64,000 bases of DNA from Rusavskia elegans (Eukaryota > Ascomycota > Lecanoromycetes > Teloschistales > Teloschistaceae), in the NCBI GenBank assembly GCA_011316305.1, contig SAUG01000113.1, forward strand, positions 124,001 to 188,000, in the 5' to 3' direction. The position numbers and the translations under genes are program-made. Each line of letters starts with the position of its first letter. Positions within the stretch are counted from its first letter, which is position 1. The notes beneath the pieces were generated by a model. It was not told the origin of the DNA. It made no database searches and was given only the letters and a program-made list of their open reading frames with translations. This document shows positions 47,150-59,100 of this stretch, piece by piece.

Positions 47150-47728
47150 ATGACATTCCCCTTCCTAGATCTTCCTGCAGAGATTCGTAACGTCGTACTC
47201 CGTCTCCTTTTGACGCACAATGCCTCTATCTTAGCTCTTTCCTGCAACAGTCTCAAGCCTCCAAGACCCGTCTCCCTTGGCCTGACTTCAAGTCTTTGTT
47301 TGGTCTCTCGTGCCGTTCATGCCGAAGCTATTTCCATTCTGTACGGGGAGAACACCTTCCAGGCCCAATCCCACCTTTCTTACTGCTTCCGTCTTCGCAA
47401 TGGACCCTGAACGACCCGTCTCAGCTCTTCGTTGCTTCTCACATATTCGGAAGTGGCATGTGAGAGTGAGACTGGACTGCGATCCATACTCCAACCTGCG
47501 ATCATTGCCCAGATGTTCACAAATGCCCATGAACTCGAAATCGAGGTCTTCCGTGCTAGTTGGGGCACTGGCAGCTATGATCCTTTGTAAGGGTTCACCA
47601 ATATCAGAGGTGTGAAAAATGCTAGGGTCCACGGAAGTCTTGGGAAGAAATATACGAGCTGGCTCGAGAATATCATGACGAAGTGTGAAGGGGCGGAGGT
47701 TGAGAGCTGGAATGAAGGGAACACCTGA
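47150..47728 (+). pseudogene. Decayed F-box-like gene
   Basis: Starts like many fungal F-box-like proteins: MTFPFLDLPAEIRNVVLRLL, then SLCLVSRAVHAEAISILYGENTFQ. The frame then shifts near 47355-47370 to NPTFLTASVFAMDPERP with HIRKWHVRVRLDCDP. It shifts again near 47490 to AQMFTNAHELEIEVFRASWG, reaches an in-frame TAA at 47588-47590, and continues FTNIRGVKNARVHGSLGKKY to a final TGA at 47726. The pieces are in the right order and on one strand, and the order matches the family (DLPAEIRN, YGENTF, VRLDCDP, ELEIEVF, RGVKxARVHGS). Two shifts plus one stop, with no usable introns, indicate an inactive relic. Confidence 0.7.
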
Positions 47729-48214
47729 CACTTACTACTCATCGCTCTGCCCATTGGTTTCCAGTCCAGACAACCTTCAAAAACGGGGAACTCAAGTCGC
47801 ACACACGAGTGTCTGCCTTCGACCTATCGACACCACAACTGGACTTCGCATCGAAAACACTTACACCTGACTTTGCCCCATCGAGTACACACGCAGAGCA
47901 GACTTCACCACCTACAGCGCAGACCAAACGCTTCTTTTCCTCGCCATTGAGCTGTAAGTTTAACTTGATCAAAGCTCTACAACGTCATCTAAACACACAT
48001 CAAGAGTTTTTGGCCGAGATACTAAACTTAACTTCCAACGATGCGCCGCTCCACAGTCGCCTATATCTACGCCAATTTTACGCAAGCCTATGAATCCCCT
48101 GCCTAATGCACCATCATGCAGAACACCTCGAGGAAAGTCCCTTGACGTCTCCTAAACTTCATTACCAACGCACATATTGAGACGTTCAGGCTGTTTTCCC
48201 TTCCAACCATCGAT
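47729..48214. other. Intergenic
   Basis: Between the F-box relic and a putative secreted protein gene. Short open frames show no family features. Confidence 0.5.
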
Positions 48215-48724
48215 ATGCATACCATCTCACATGCGCATCTGTGCATCTACCTCCTGTGTTACCACTTTGGACTGTCTTTGGCCAAAGCGTCGTCCCAGAG
48301 TCTTGCGACCGCAAACGTCTCAGCTCGAGCTCCTCCGTTGCCTCTTGATCCAAAACGATCCCCCGGGATACTAGCTCAAGCGACGAGGAATCATTCACTT
48401 CAAACTTATGGATGCTATGGCCCCGCACCTGGCCTGAGCTACGTCACGTCGCAAGATGGTATCATTGCTTTGGGCGAGATCGCGAAATCGCAAGGTTTCT
48501 ACGAAGTCAGAAGTTGGAACTCCCCGGCCTTACTGGCAGAGTGGAATACCGCGGCAATCTATCTTGCCAAGATCGGCACCGGGACGGACTTTTTTTCGTT
48601 ATACCAAGCAACCGTACAGGCTATGGAGATTTTGTGGCAGTGTGTCATGTTTTCCCCCGAGCCGTATGGTGGAGCACTTCCTATAGGAGCCCGAGACGTC
48701 TTCCGCGTGGTTATTCAATCCTAG
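48215..48724 (+). CDS. Putative small secreted protein, function unknown
   Basis: 169 aa, one exon. The N-terminus MHTISHAHLCIYLLCYHFGL is hydrophobic enough for a signal peptide, with a possible cleavage after LAKA or SQS. The mature part has YGCYGPAPGLSYVTSQDGII, FYEVRSWNSPALLAEWNTAA, IYLAKIGTGTDFFSLYQATV, WQCVMF and a YGGALPIGARDVFRVVI end. This pattern (CYGPxPGL, one later Cys, ending YGG-PIGAxDVF+V) resembles small secreted proteins I have seen in other filamentous ascomycetes, but I cannot name a family. Two mature cysteines could form one disulfide. Neighbouring decayed genes mean it could also be lineage-specific or decaying; the frame itself is intact. Confidence 0.55.
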   Translation: MHTISHAHLCIYLLCYHFGLSLAKASSQSLATANVSARAPPLPLDPKRSPGILAQATRNHSLQTYGCYGPAPGLSYVTSQDGIIALGEIAKSQGFYEVRSWNSPALLAEWNTAAIYLAKIGTGTDFFSLYQATVQAMEILWQCVMFSPEPYGGALPIGARDVFRVVIQS

Positions 48725-48982
48725 AGTTGGCGGGTGCTTTGATTCTCTCTACGTCTTCTGGGTACCGCGAAGCAACCTATGTATTCAGGATCCAATACAA
48801 CCCTCGCAAAGACACCGAGGAGTTCAACATAAGCAAGTCTCCATTCAACCGTTGTAACAGCTGCGAGGAACACGGATCACCGGGAAAATCTCAGGCTCAT
48901 AGCGTCTCGAATGATTGATCTGTACATATCATCCCTCAAATCATGTACAGCTGCTCTCAGAACCACCACCGTTGCACTGCTA

Positions 48983-49020
<38 letters not shown>

Positions 49021-49382
49021 TTTTCCTTCCATCTACAAATTCTGTTCTGGAATGAACCACATTTGCATGGCAACCCCGAGTTCGCAAGTCAATCTAAGAT
49101 CGAAACCACCGATGAGACAATTGCGGTATGGATACGAATTGAAAATACGATGTGGTTACACCTCTGCACAGATCTATCAAGCCTAAATAAAGCCCCCGAT
49201 CCCAAATCCCACGCAGGTAACAGCTACACAATACGTCTCCTATAACATGTAAAGACCAATAATCCACCACGCCATCAAAAAGCCAACATATCATAGCTCA
49301 AAACACCGCCTCCCCACCGCAACTCACGGTTAACATTCTACGTATACATGAGCGCCCCTCCGTCACTTACCCCTGCAGTCGG
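48725..49382. other. Intergenic with microsatellite
   Basis: Contains the TC repeat listed separately. No gene seen. Confidence 0.5.
48985..49014 (+). repeat. (TC)15 microsatellite
   Basis: Thirty bases of perfect TC dinucleotide repeat, followed by TTTT. It lies about 260 bp past the putative secreted protein stop. The longest perfect simple repeat noticed in the window. Confidence 0.95.
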
Positions 49383-49730
49383 ATGCAGAGATGGCTCTTT
49401 CAAATATCCACCAGGATCAAGGATTCAAGAATGGACTTCACAGCCCCGCCCTTGCCAGAAACAGATCCTAATGGGAGATTCCAATACCAGGCTCTCCTGA
49501 ACGCACATAGGTGGAAAATTACTAAAGAGCAGTCGCCGGAAAGGGGTATCCGACGCCTACCAAAGAAGAACTCGACAAGACGCGTGCTCTGCAATATTGA
49601 GCGAAGAAATGCCCAAGGTGAGCCGAAGGCGAGGATAGAAGTCGACTACAAGGCGGTAACAAAATATTCGCTTCACGTCTTGTGTCAGCAGTCGACCTTG
49701 CTTGAGAGATGGTTTGATCATGGCTCATAG
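49383..49730 (+). CDS. Small hypothetical protein (weak)
   Basis: A 115-aa frame from ATG 49383 (MQRWLFQISTRIKDSRMDFT; a second ATG gives MDFTAPPLPETDPNGRFQYQ). It is basic and Arg/Lys-rich in the middle (GIRRLPKKNSTRRVL) and has no motif I know. The mixed composition is compatible with coding, but nothing rules out chance. Not recognised. Confidence 0.25.
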   Translation: MQRWLFQISTRIKDSRMDFTAPPLPETDPNGRFQYQALLNAHRWKITKEQSPERGIRRLPKKNSTRRVLCNIERRNAQGEPKARIEVDYKAVTKYSLHVLCQQSTLLERWFDHGS

Positions 49731-50007
49731 TTGGTGACACTGCCTTGGGTCGAGGGTGATTTTGAGTATTGTGCGGTTTCGAGGATTGATTGTTAATGTA
49801 CAGGATGATGTGCGTGCTCTCTATACAGCCCGAGGGCCACCATTGCGCTTCTAGTCTAAAGTCAAAACCATATTCTCCTGGGTATCACGCTACATGTATA
49901 TGCGCATAAGATACATATGTAAAGCACCTCTGCCCGCCCAACTCCTACGCTCAAACAGTCGTCGTGCCCGTATTTTACAAGATGAAATGCAGTCCGCTCA
50001 ACGCGTA
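49731..50007. other. Short gap upstream of the CDF gene 3' end
   Basis: The 3' region of the zrg17-like gene on the minus strand. No gene seen. Confidence 0.5.
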
Positions 50008-51491
50008 TCAAAATTTATCCAGATTGAGTTGCGTGGTAACTTCCCACCGCTGGCCACCGCTTCCATAACCGCCTCCGAGTCGATTCTTGATGAGACTCGT
50101 AACCCGATCGGTCAATTTCACCAATCCATCTTCCGTCCCACGAACTCGAAGCTTCAGGTTCGCCATGCACAGCCCGTAATGGACTTGCCAGAACCGCGCC
50201 TCCTCAATGCCGCTCACGGATGGATCGGTCTCGATATCTCGCATCACGTCCTGAATGCCATTTCCAGAATACGACATGAGTAGCATGAACCCTAGAGTCT
50301 TTACCAGTCGGAAGCCGAGGACACACATCGATACGGCTATCGTTAGGGAAAGGAACCGATCCAGCCACAAATAGACTTGTATAGATAATAACGGGAGTAG
50401 CAGAAGCATCATGGAACATGAAATAGTCAGGAAATGCGAAGGGTTCGCCAGGATCGACGGCAAGGACTCGATGTAGGCGAATCGCATCACTTTGCCGATC
50501 CGAGCATGGTTCTTGAGAGCAAACGCCGATATCAAAGTAGAAATGATGGTGAGGAGTGAGGCGGTGTCGATCTCGCCAGGAGATATACGCTCCCCATGGT
50601 CGTGCACGTAGTGAGCCTCATGGCCCATGCTTTCGAGGACGTGCTCCAGATTGTGGGAGATCAAGTCCATGCCCATGAACAGCAGCAGGACCGACATTGC
50701 GAATCCAGCCAGCACTTCTGCACGCTCGAGACCAAAAGGATGCCGGATGCTAGATCGCTTCCAGACCTCGAAGTTTCCGAGGACGTCGACGACCACGCAC
50801 AGCATGGCGCCAAGGGAATCGAAGAGGATGAGATGTGAAAGCGCGGTGAGAGCCAACGACCCTTCGGCACTCCATAGGGTATACGCTGCCACCATCATAT
50901 GGCATATGCTCCACCAAAAGCGTGTGTTCTGTTCCCGTGACATGCTTTTCCTACACTCTTTCAAGGTTGGGACAGGCAATGAGTTGGGTAAGGCTAGAGG
51001 TGCTCGCGGGGCGGGCTCGAGGAATATCTGGTGGGAGACGCTACTGTGTTTGTATTTGTGTCCTCGTCTTTGGCCAACACTCTAGAGTGGAACAGTCAGA
51101 TGGGATTCTGTGAGCGTTATAGGAGCAAGGGACATACTGATTTGGTGATTGGGGACTTGGCCAAGGTGGTGGACTGAAAGTTGAAGATACCTTTGCCATC
51201 ATCGGAAATGCTACTTAGACTGCCAGCACTATTGGGGACCCTCATGCTGTACAAAGAGTTGGCGTCTAAGGGTGATAGAGGTGTAGGGTGGGCGGAGTAG
51301 GCATGAGCTGAGCTATAGCGGCCCACTGGGAAGTTCTCATCCATAGGTGAAAGTGATCTTGGGTCGAAAGCGGACTTGACAGGAGAGTTGACGTAGCCAT
51401 CGAGCTCCAGGCCGTTGAGCATATCGCCCTGGCCTTCAGGGGGTGGAGTGGCTGATCTGGTTGGCGCGATGATCGGTAGCTCCGAAGCCAT
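50008..51491 (-). CDS. zrg17: Cation diffusion facilitator family, Zrg17-like zinc transporter subunit
   Basis: Two exons, 51491-51138 and 51081-50008, give 475 aa. The N-terminus is disordered (MASELPIIAPTRSATPPPEG, SRGRYSSAHAYS-like pattern) and is followed by basic GQRRGHKYKHSSVSHQIF. The CDF membrane domain starts at FWWSICHMMVAAYTLWSAEG and includes TALSHLILFDSLGAMLCVVV, the strongly conserved IRHPFGLERAEVLAGFAMSV, LSIQVYLWLDRFLSLTIAVS and a cytosolic C-terminal domain. TM2 keeps His and Asp (SHLILFD), but TM5 has IESLPSILANPSHFLTI in place of the HxxxD metal site. Zrg17 and animal ZnT6 act as non-catalytic partners of Msc2/ZnT5 in the ER/Golgi, which fits. Divergent from the two-TM gene. 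Confidence 0.78.
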
Positions 51492-51830
51492 TGTTGGCCG
51501 TTCACTGCTTGATAGGATTAGTTGGATGCTGTTTACATTATAAATGACTGCAGTGGTAACAAGCTGTACTAGAAGTCGTGAAGTAAACACACAACGCTTT
51601 ATCACCGTTGTTCAAGGGTTAATTGATTGTTCGGAGCCCCTATTTGCTATCGGCCGAGATTTAACCACTAGCAGGAAAACAAGCTTTTAAGCCTCATCTT
51701 CTTCGGAACCCCTGCACGCAACCGAGGGAACTGTGAACTCTCTTTCCCCAGGCCGACAGGAACGTCACCTACGTAACCTTGTGAGCTGCTCGATGCACGA
51801 AAAGGTCGACAACAGCAACCATGAACAGCT
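51492..51830. promoter_or_regulatory. Shared upstream region, zrg17-like / two-TM gene
   Basis: 339 bp between divergent starts. No element recognised. Confidence 0.5.
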
Positions 51831-52871
51831 ATGATACTGAGCGGAGACCGAGACAAGCCGAACGGAAATCCAACCTCGACTGGACATAAAAGAAGCATCT
51901 CCGGAGCGCTCTTGTCCAAACTCTCGTTTTCCTCGCCAAGTCAAGATGGCAGCGAGTCGCATGGCCCCTCCTCTTCAAACTCTCCAAGTCCTGCCCAAAC
52001 CTCTCCACGGAGCCCCCGAGCAACGGGGGGAGCAATGGCAGCAGCACTAAAGCAAACCAAGACCCGGAAGCGAAAAGGATCTTTGCGCAAGACGGCCTTA
52101 CTGGGCACTGGCCGCCTACGGACCGACCAGTCCACGAACAACAGCGAAGCCAACACGCAAGGTGGCGATACCGTAAGCTCAGAAAGCTCATGCGAACCGC
52201 AATCATCAGAGGATCTACCAACACCTACCCCCATACCACCAAAAGTGCAGCCGCCGGTGCCCTGGGTGAGCCATCCAGTTCACGGAATCCTCCACAAGGC
52301 TCTCATCGAGCACACGCCCGCCGGAAAGTCGCTACAAAAATCGCCGACATTAAGTCCTGCACCGGATGAAGACGATATCCTTCATCCCAACCAGACTGCT
52401 CCTCCTTTAACAGCCCAGAAACTACCCATTCTCCCTGGCAAGGCATCTTTCTCATCGGGCTCTTCGACATCCGATGGCTACTTCCCACCACAAGTCAGCG
52501 CCCTTCCTCGCAGGACCCGTCACAGTCCGAAATCCCCACTCTCCACGGTCGCGGCGGAAGCCATCTCGTCACCCGAGGCATGGGATTATTCCGAGACGCG
52601 GTGGTGGGGCTGGGTCGTCCTGGTGGTGACGTGGGTCGTCTTCGTGGTAGGGATGGGTAGCTGTTTGGGGGTGTGGAGCTGGGCTTGGGATGTGGGAGAG
52701 ACACCCAAAGCGCCCCCGGAGTTTGAAGATGATGCCACCCTTCCCATTGTCGGCTATTATCCTGCTCTGATTATTCTGACGGGATTTATGGCGTGGGTGT
52801 GGGTTACGGTGGCTTGGGTGGGTATGAAGTATTTCAAGCATGCTAAGATGGGAGGAGAGGATGAAGTTTGA
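51831..52871 (+). CDS. Fungal protein with disordered N-terminus and two C-terminal TM segments
   Basis: 346 aa, one exon. The first about 250 residues are Ser/Pro/Thr-rich with basic patches (TKTRKRKGSLRKTALLGTG). A conserved-looking segment reads VPWVSHPVHGILHKALIEH. The C-terminus holds two membrane spans: WWGWVVLVVTWVVFVVGMGS with CLGVWSWAW, and ALIILTGFMAWVWVTVAWVG, linked by a short polar loop with DVGETPKAPPEFEDDATLPI. It ends in cytosolic-type KYFKHAKMGGEDEV. Spacing of the two spans loosely recalls PIG-P/Gpi19, but no diagnostic motif supports that. I recognise the C-terminal pattern from uncharacterised ascomycete proteins and assign no function. Confidence 0.75.
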   Translation: MILSGDRDKPNGNPTSTGHKRSISGALLSKLSFSSPSQDGSESHGPSSSNSPSPAQTSPRSPRATGGAMAAALKQTKTRKRKGSLRKTALLGTGRLRTDQSTNNSEANTQGGDTVSSESSCEPQSSEDLPTPTPIPPKVQPPVPWVSHPVHGILHKALIEHTPAGKSLQKSPTLSPAPDEDDILHPNQTAPPLTAQKLPILPGKASFSSGSSTSDGYFPPQVSALPRRTRHSPKSPLSTVAAEAISSPEAWDYSETRWWGWVVLVVTWVVFVVGMGSCLGVWSWAWDVGETPKAPPEFEDDATLPIVGYYPALIILTGFMAWVWVTVAWVGMKYFKHAKMGGEDEV

Positions 52872-53197
52872 GAACAGTGTCTTATTGATATGTATGAATA
52901 TACAAGGAGGCTCGAGTATGTGTTCATAAAAGGCCTTACTGCCGAATGATAGAAGTTGCAACCTCGATACGTCGGGGAGCTAAATCCCTCGCAGCATTCG
53001 TCCAGTCACAAAGAACTAAGGTAGAAGTCTGTAGGTCGATGTTTAAGGCTTGGTGACTTATCAACTGGTCGATTTAATGAAACTTATCTCGAAATAACTA
53101 TGTCTTACAATATAGAAAGCATGTACACCGAAAATCGATCCGTCGGAAAACACGCTCTATATCTGATATCGTCCGCGATAGGTAAATGTACTTTTCT
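52872..53197. other. Intergenic, convergent 3' ends
   Basis: The 3' sides of the two-TM gene and tel1. No gene seen. Confidence 0.6.
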
Positions 53198-56100
53198 TCA
53201 AGCATACGCAGCCCAACCTGTAACAATCAGCCTGTCAGCTCCGAGGATAGACTCCGTAGGGAATCAAATTACTTACCTGCAAACAACAACGCCAAATTCC
53301 TCTCATCCGTCGCCTGCTGTATCAACTCATTCACCGTAGCCGTAACACTCAAACTCTTGCTCAACTTCTTCTTCACGACCGTCAACGCCCGATCCGCCTC
53401 CCCCGGTTCATTCTCCCCGCTCTTCGTCTTCTTACCACCCAACTCGTCTTCCTCACCATCGACCAGATTCCCGCCGGGGGCCTCGGTCTGCGCTTCCTGG
53501 AGTTTCTTAAGCCGCAAGGGGGATAGCGACCAGCTGTATAGGGGATCGTAGCGGAGTACATCGAGGATGGTCATGATGCTGTAAGATTCGTTTCGGAGGG
53601 CTTCCAATGTGAATTCGCAACATCGCCTGAAAACACCCTCGGTACTGGTGATGCCCATTCCGTCGACCAGATCGCGCGTCAGGCGGAAGGGCACCACTTC
53701 CGGTACGGGCAGAATACGACCCTGCTCGAAGGCAATGCCCAGATCGATGTGCACCACTTCTCCCGTTTTTTCGTCGAGGAGGATGTTGTGCCCGTGACGG
53801 TCGCCGAGACCTAAGATGTGGCCGAGGATACTGATGGCAGCGGTGCTGCGCGTGTAGGCTAATCTTCTATCAAACCAGTCGTCGGGGTTCTCGAAACGCT
53901 CCTGGAAGAAATAGCGGAGGACCGGGTGGAACTTTTCACAAACGCCTTTGTAGACTTTGATACGCTTTTCTGTGGATTGCGATTGGGCGTCGGCGATGGC
54001 TTTCCGGCAATTGGTGGGTTTGAGATCTTTAGGGAAAAGACGCTGGTGGGCAGGCATAAGGTAGTCGTGAAGGGGAATTGTATTGGAGACGAACTCGATA
54101 ATACCGGATGTTGCGGTCAAGGGGAGCACTTTGTACGTTCGGATGCCCAGTTTGCGTTGACGGGTGGACCGCTGGGAGCAGAGCAGATTGCTGACTTGCT
54201 CAAAGACTTGCTCCATGATCGAATCCTGTCGGAGGTCGTCGTTGCCGGACTTGAACAGTTGTTTGTACTTTGTCCCGTCCGTTGCGATCGCAGTCACAAT
54301 CTTAGGCATACTGATGCCCGAAGCAACGGAAAACTCTTGATTAAATTTCGCGATTCGAGGTACACTGCTGTAGTCAAGGTCCGCTCGAAGGTCGATCTTC
54401 ATGGTCGGTGGAGGGATCCCCAGGTCACCGATATCCTGCCCAATCCTCTGACCGGTTGCTGACTTCCGCAAAGGTATCTTTGATCCTGGCTTGATCTTGG
54501 GGTCATCCAGTCTCTCCGCAGCAAACCGGATGAAAAGAATATTGGAATTATGTATAGCGATCCACGTGGGAGCAGACTTCGAACTCTTGACCTCTTCGAC
54601 GATGCGGTTTGCTGCTCGGTTTCTCCCCATAGCGGCCTCGTCTCTTCCCCCTTTTGTTTTACTTCCGGCAAAAATTTGATACATGCCGTGGAAAGGATGT
54701 TCACGACAGATCCTGAATACTAGCGAAGCCAGGTGTTTCTGGAACGAGGTGTTCACGTCAAGCAGCCGCGACGACCATTGATTCATCATTGAAACGAACT
54801 TCCTGCTTCCAACCTGGGCAATGTGACGCGCTACAGCAGCGTTGGCAATCTCGCTGTCGTAATGCTGAAGCCACAAGGCAGAGAAACGAAGGGCATCGTT
54901 GTCGTACTTGTCGCATGCCTTAAGAGCCAGGAGGTAGTTCTCGAGGCTCTGGCGTAGAAAAGCTTGCCGATTGTCTCGTAGCCGTTGGAATTCTCTGTCA
55001 TCCAGATCAAACCACGATTTGGCTTTGTTTCGATGCGACTTGAGGTTATCCTTGTCTTTTGACTGGGAACCAGCAGACCTGATCATCCTGTCTAGGTCAT
55101 GAACCTCCTCCTCCTTAGTCTGTCTGAGCTTCTGGATGCGCTCGAAATCCTCCAAACCATCAGGGTTCTGCAACTGCTGGTCGCAGAACGAAGCAAACTC
55201 ATGGAAAACTTTGCCTGCTTCTGTGCCTTCAGAGACATCGTGTAGCTCTCTGATAGCTGGAACGAGATATCGACTGATGATTTCATCCGGCTTTTCCAGC
55301 CTTGCCTCTGAGATTTGGTGACCCTAGCGTCTGTTAGCGAATGGAGAAGATATGTAACGTTACTTAGGTGTCCAATGTTTACCAATTTCGCCAGCAATTC
55401 GGGCTTACCGACATGTATTGCGTGCTTGCCTGAGTCGATGGTTGAATTCAGGTCTTGGAGCATCTTGATCGAAGCAGCCATTTCCCCTTGGTCCCAGAGC
55501 ACACCAGCACTTTCGAATTGCACCGCGGCGCTGATGTTTATTCCAAGATCCTTACAAGGCTGTGTCAATTGATTGAGGTACGTTGCTGCAGCTAAAGCGT
55601 TCTGTAGGGCACCGTGACGCCGGCTCATTTGCGACGATGATAGCAAAGCGCGAGCCTCCATGGAGCGAGCGTCCCGGGATGAGATTCTAGTCATCTTTCG
55701 AAGGCTGCCGCTTTTACTTAAAGTGCTAAATAAGGTCTCGCGACAGGAGACGATACTCTCAACGTGATCAAAGCTAGTGTTGTTTAGCAAGTACAAGGGA
55801 TTCCCAACTCGACAGGATGTTTACCTTTCGGTATACATCCAGTCCTCTCTTTCCTCGAACCGAAGCCAGACATCCTCAAGTTGCTCCAAGTCACGGACGG
55901 AGCACAACTCATCTATTTCGGTGAGTATAGCGAGGGTTCCCAAGGTTTCATGTATGGATGAGCCCGTTATATCACCAGATCGAAGTAGGCCAATCGATTC
56001 TATCACTGCTCCGTCAATCACCTTGGTGAATGCATCTGAGTTCGGCGCGTTGTTGATACCCTGAAAAGCATGAAAAGTTGAGCTTGCACTGTTCGCACCA

Positions 56101-59100
56101 GACACGGGGGCAGAAAGGTCCCACTGTTCAAGTTTCCTCGCAGTATTGAGCATCGTCCTTAGAGCGTTTTGGCTCAGGTTGGTCATTTTGCCGAGTAGCG
56201 ATTGCGATAATCCGTTCAAGTCTAGAGTCTCCAGTGCTTGGATCATGCCTTCTTCGTCCATCTGCGTCGTTGCAGGGGAGTATCGGATCTGGCTGTCATA
56301 ATGAGCTCCACGAAAGGAGAGACTCTTGAAACCGGCACGCTCGTACTCCAACCGAGCCATCATTGCAGACAAGCTTGATGGTTGCTGGACGCCGTAGAAA
56401 GCATCTTGTTCATCGATACTCCGGTAGATTTGCAACAACAGATCCGTCGGCTCCTCAATCATGACAGCTGTAGACCGCCTAGATGCCTTAGCTATCTCAC
56501 AGTAGCCGATGTCCAGAAACAGAAGAGCAGTCTTGAACATAGAACACCTCACAGCTGCCGATGCGGCTTGGTGATGGTCGATACTCAACCACTGGGATCG
56601 ATCCGACTTGTTCGTCTCTTGGGGTAAAGGTTGTTTCCGAAGATAGACTATTGTTTTAATTAAAACGCGCGTATGTGGAACGTACTCGCTGCCTGTCATT
56701 TCGAAGAGCTTCTGACATGCTGTCGATAGAAGCGATCGAGCGGTCTGATGGCTTTTGGCCTGTCGTAGTAGAGTAAGATGCACGATGAACGGGAACAAGC
56801 GATCACAGATATCTTCGGACTCGGAAAGCAGACGTGGGAGTTCCGATAGTAACAGATCGTCCTTCGCTGTAAGTGCTAAAGCGACGCATAGATCTGATAT
56901 CCAGCTTGGTGCGCTCCGGCCCTCAAAAGACTCTACCACATCCTCCAAATTGGTACTAGATGCTACAGCTGAATCTCGATGCGGACATTCGTAGGACCTC
57001 CAGAGTAAGCCGGCGACCACAGAAGAAGGCATTGATTCTTGGCATTCGACGAAGAGCTCCGAATCCTCTGCTCGATTCAAGACAAGCCTGAGAGTGTTCT
57101 CGATGGTACCGACCTGCTTACGGTTGTCGGTCAGGAGCATGGTGCACAGCGTTTTCAGAATACAGGACTGCGAAGTTGTGGACCCCAGTGTATCACGATC
57201 GTCGGATACCAAGTCTTCGAGGTCGGTATCAATTTCGAGAGTCATTCTTCTGTCGGCCACACCCGAAGAAGCATAAGCACGACCAAGGACACGGCCCGCC
57301 CAGAGCTGGAAGTCCATCCCATAGTCATTGCTCCGAACCATCTTGCCCAGTATAGGGGCGAATAAGGCAGCTTCGAAATCTGAGCCAAAGATGTCTTCGC
57401 GAAAGCTTGGAGGCTTTTCGAAGTTGGCACAGAGGAGGTGGAAGATTGACTCTCGTGACGGCTGATCCAACAGATTTCTGCCCGAAACTTCGTCATCCAA
57501 CAATTCGAAGAGAAGTTCGCTTTCATGGGTACCGTTGTGCGCGTTACCGTTGGCTCGAATTTGCCGTGCAGCCTCAAACAGTCGTTGGAAAGACATTGCA
57601 GCTGTCTCGGACAACGCTCCGGAACGATAGTTGATCATGTAAGTTCCCAACCAAGCATGAAAATTGGCCGCTTTGCTCATTATGGCTTTATGTTGACTCT
57701 CTTGGGTGGTACTCTCCTGGGATGAGCCAAGAAACGCCTTTAAGCTTGTCAAGGCGACAAGACCAAGGCCAGCGACGAACGTTGGTATCTCTTTGAGGTA
57801 GTGACTCCCGGCAGTAAGCAGATATTGGAAAATTCCTATGCAGTCTTCCGAGCAATGCGTATCTGTCAAGAAGGGACGAAGAGATTGCAGTGCCATTTCT
57901 ATTGAATACTCCTGCAGTGCTGTCGTCCCAGCTACCGAAACTAGAATCCGCAATCTTCGGATGGTGGAACAGGCATATTGAGATCCTAGCGCTGGGTGGA
58001 GGGTGTCAAGTAACCCGCGAAAGAGGTACACGTAGAGCGATTGTGACCAAATGGATTCGACTTCTTGATTTGTACGACGGCAGACATGAGCGATCTCGTC
58101 GAGCAGGCAACGGGCTTTGAAAAGAGGCTGCTGGTTGACCGGGAGAACTTCAGCCGAATGGGAGATGGATTTCATCTCATGGTAACCCTTTCGGGCGTTT
58201 AGGTACGTTGGGTTGCTTTCCAAGGCCTTCTCAATACTCTTCTCGTCGGCTATGGTACGGAAGATTGTCAACAGCACATCGTGAAAGTTAGCAATCACCA
58301 GAGCCGTGTAATTCTCTTTTCCGAGTATTTTACGAAGGCGTGCTTCAGCGCCCAGGGCCTGAGCGCTCTTTGAGGGCGGAACTGTAACGTCTTGGGCGAT
58401 GCTATAGCCTGTGACTTTACCGATAGACTCCTGGATGATTTGATCAAAGGATTTTCCGAGCTCCCTGGCGAGCTGATTTCCCTGTTCCTCCTTTTGTCGC
58501 ATCACAATCTGCCCTGCCACCTCGTCCTGAACATCAAGAAGTAGAGACTTCAGACTATCATAACCGAAAATTGAGAAGGCAATCGAATTAACCGTCCCAG
58601 TTTCTAGCCAAGTGTACATTATTTGCGGAGCAAAAAGTCTGAATAGTTCTTGCGAGTTATGAAGATGCAATGACTTCGAGACTTGACTCAAACACCATCG
58701 AGCATGGCCAGCCGATGCCGGCACAGCAGCTGGGATCTCGTAGATGTGATAGACACATCGGCGTAAAAGCGTTGGCCATGATTGTGCGAGACAGGAAAGG
58801 ACGTGTAGTCGAAGTGCAATACCGTCCGGCCAGTTGGCTGCCGCTGGGAGCTTCCCAACAACATCCTCTAGAATCCCTTCATGTTCACTGAGGACGAACA
58901 GGCCAAATATCTCAGATAGGTTGTTGCCGACAGAGAACTTGACGTCAAGATTTCCTTGATCCAATACCTTGAACAATTGCGTCCTTGCTGACGAAATATC
59001 TAAGCTTGTGCCAAAGTCTGGGCTCGTTCGAATTAACCGTTGCAACAAGATCGACATACATATCAGGACATGAGGCGAGGCGCGACGCATGTCCACTGCT

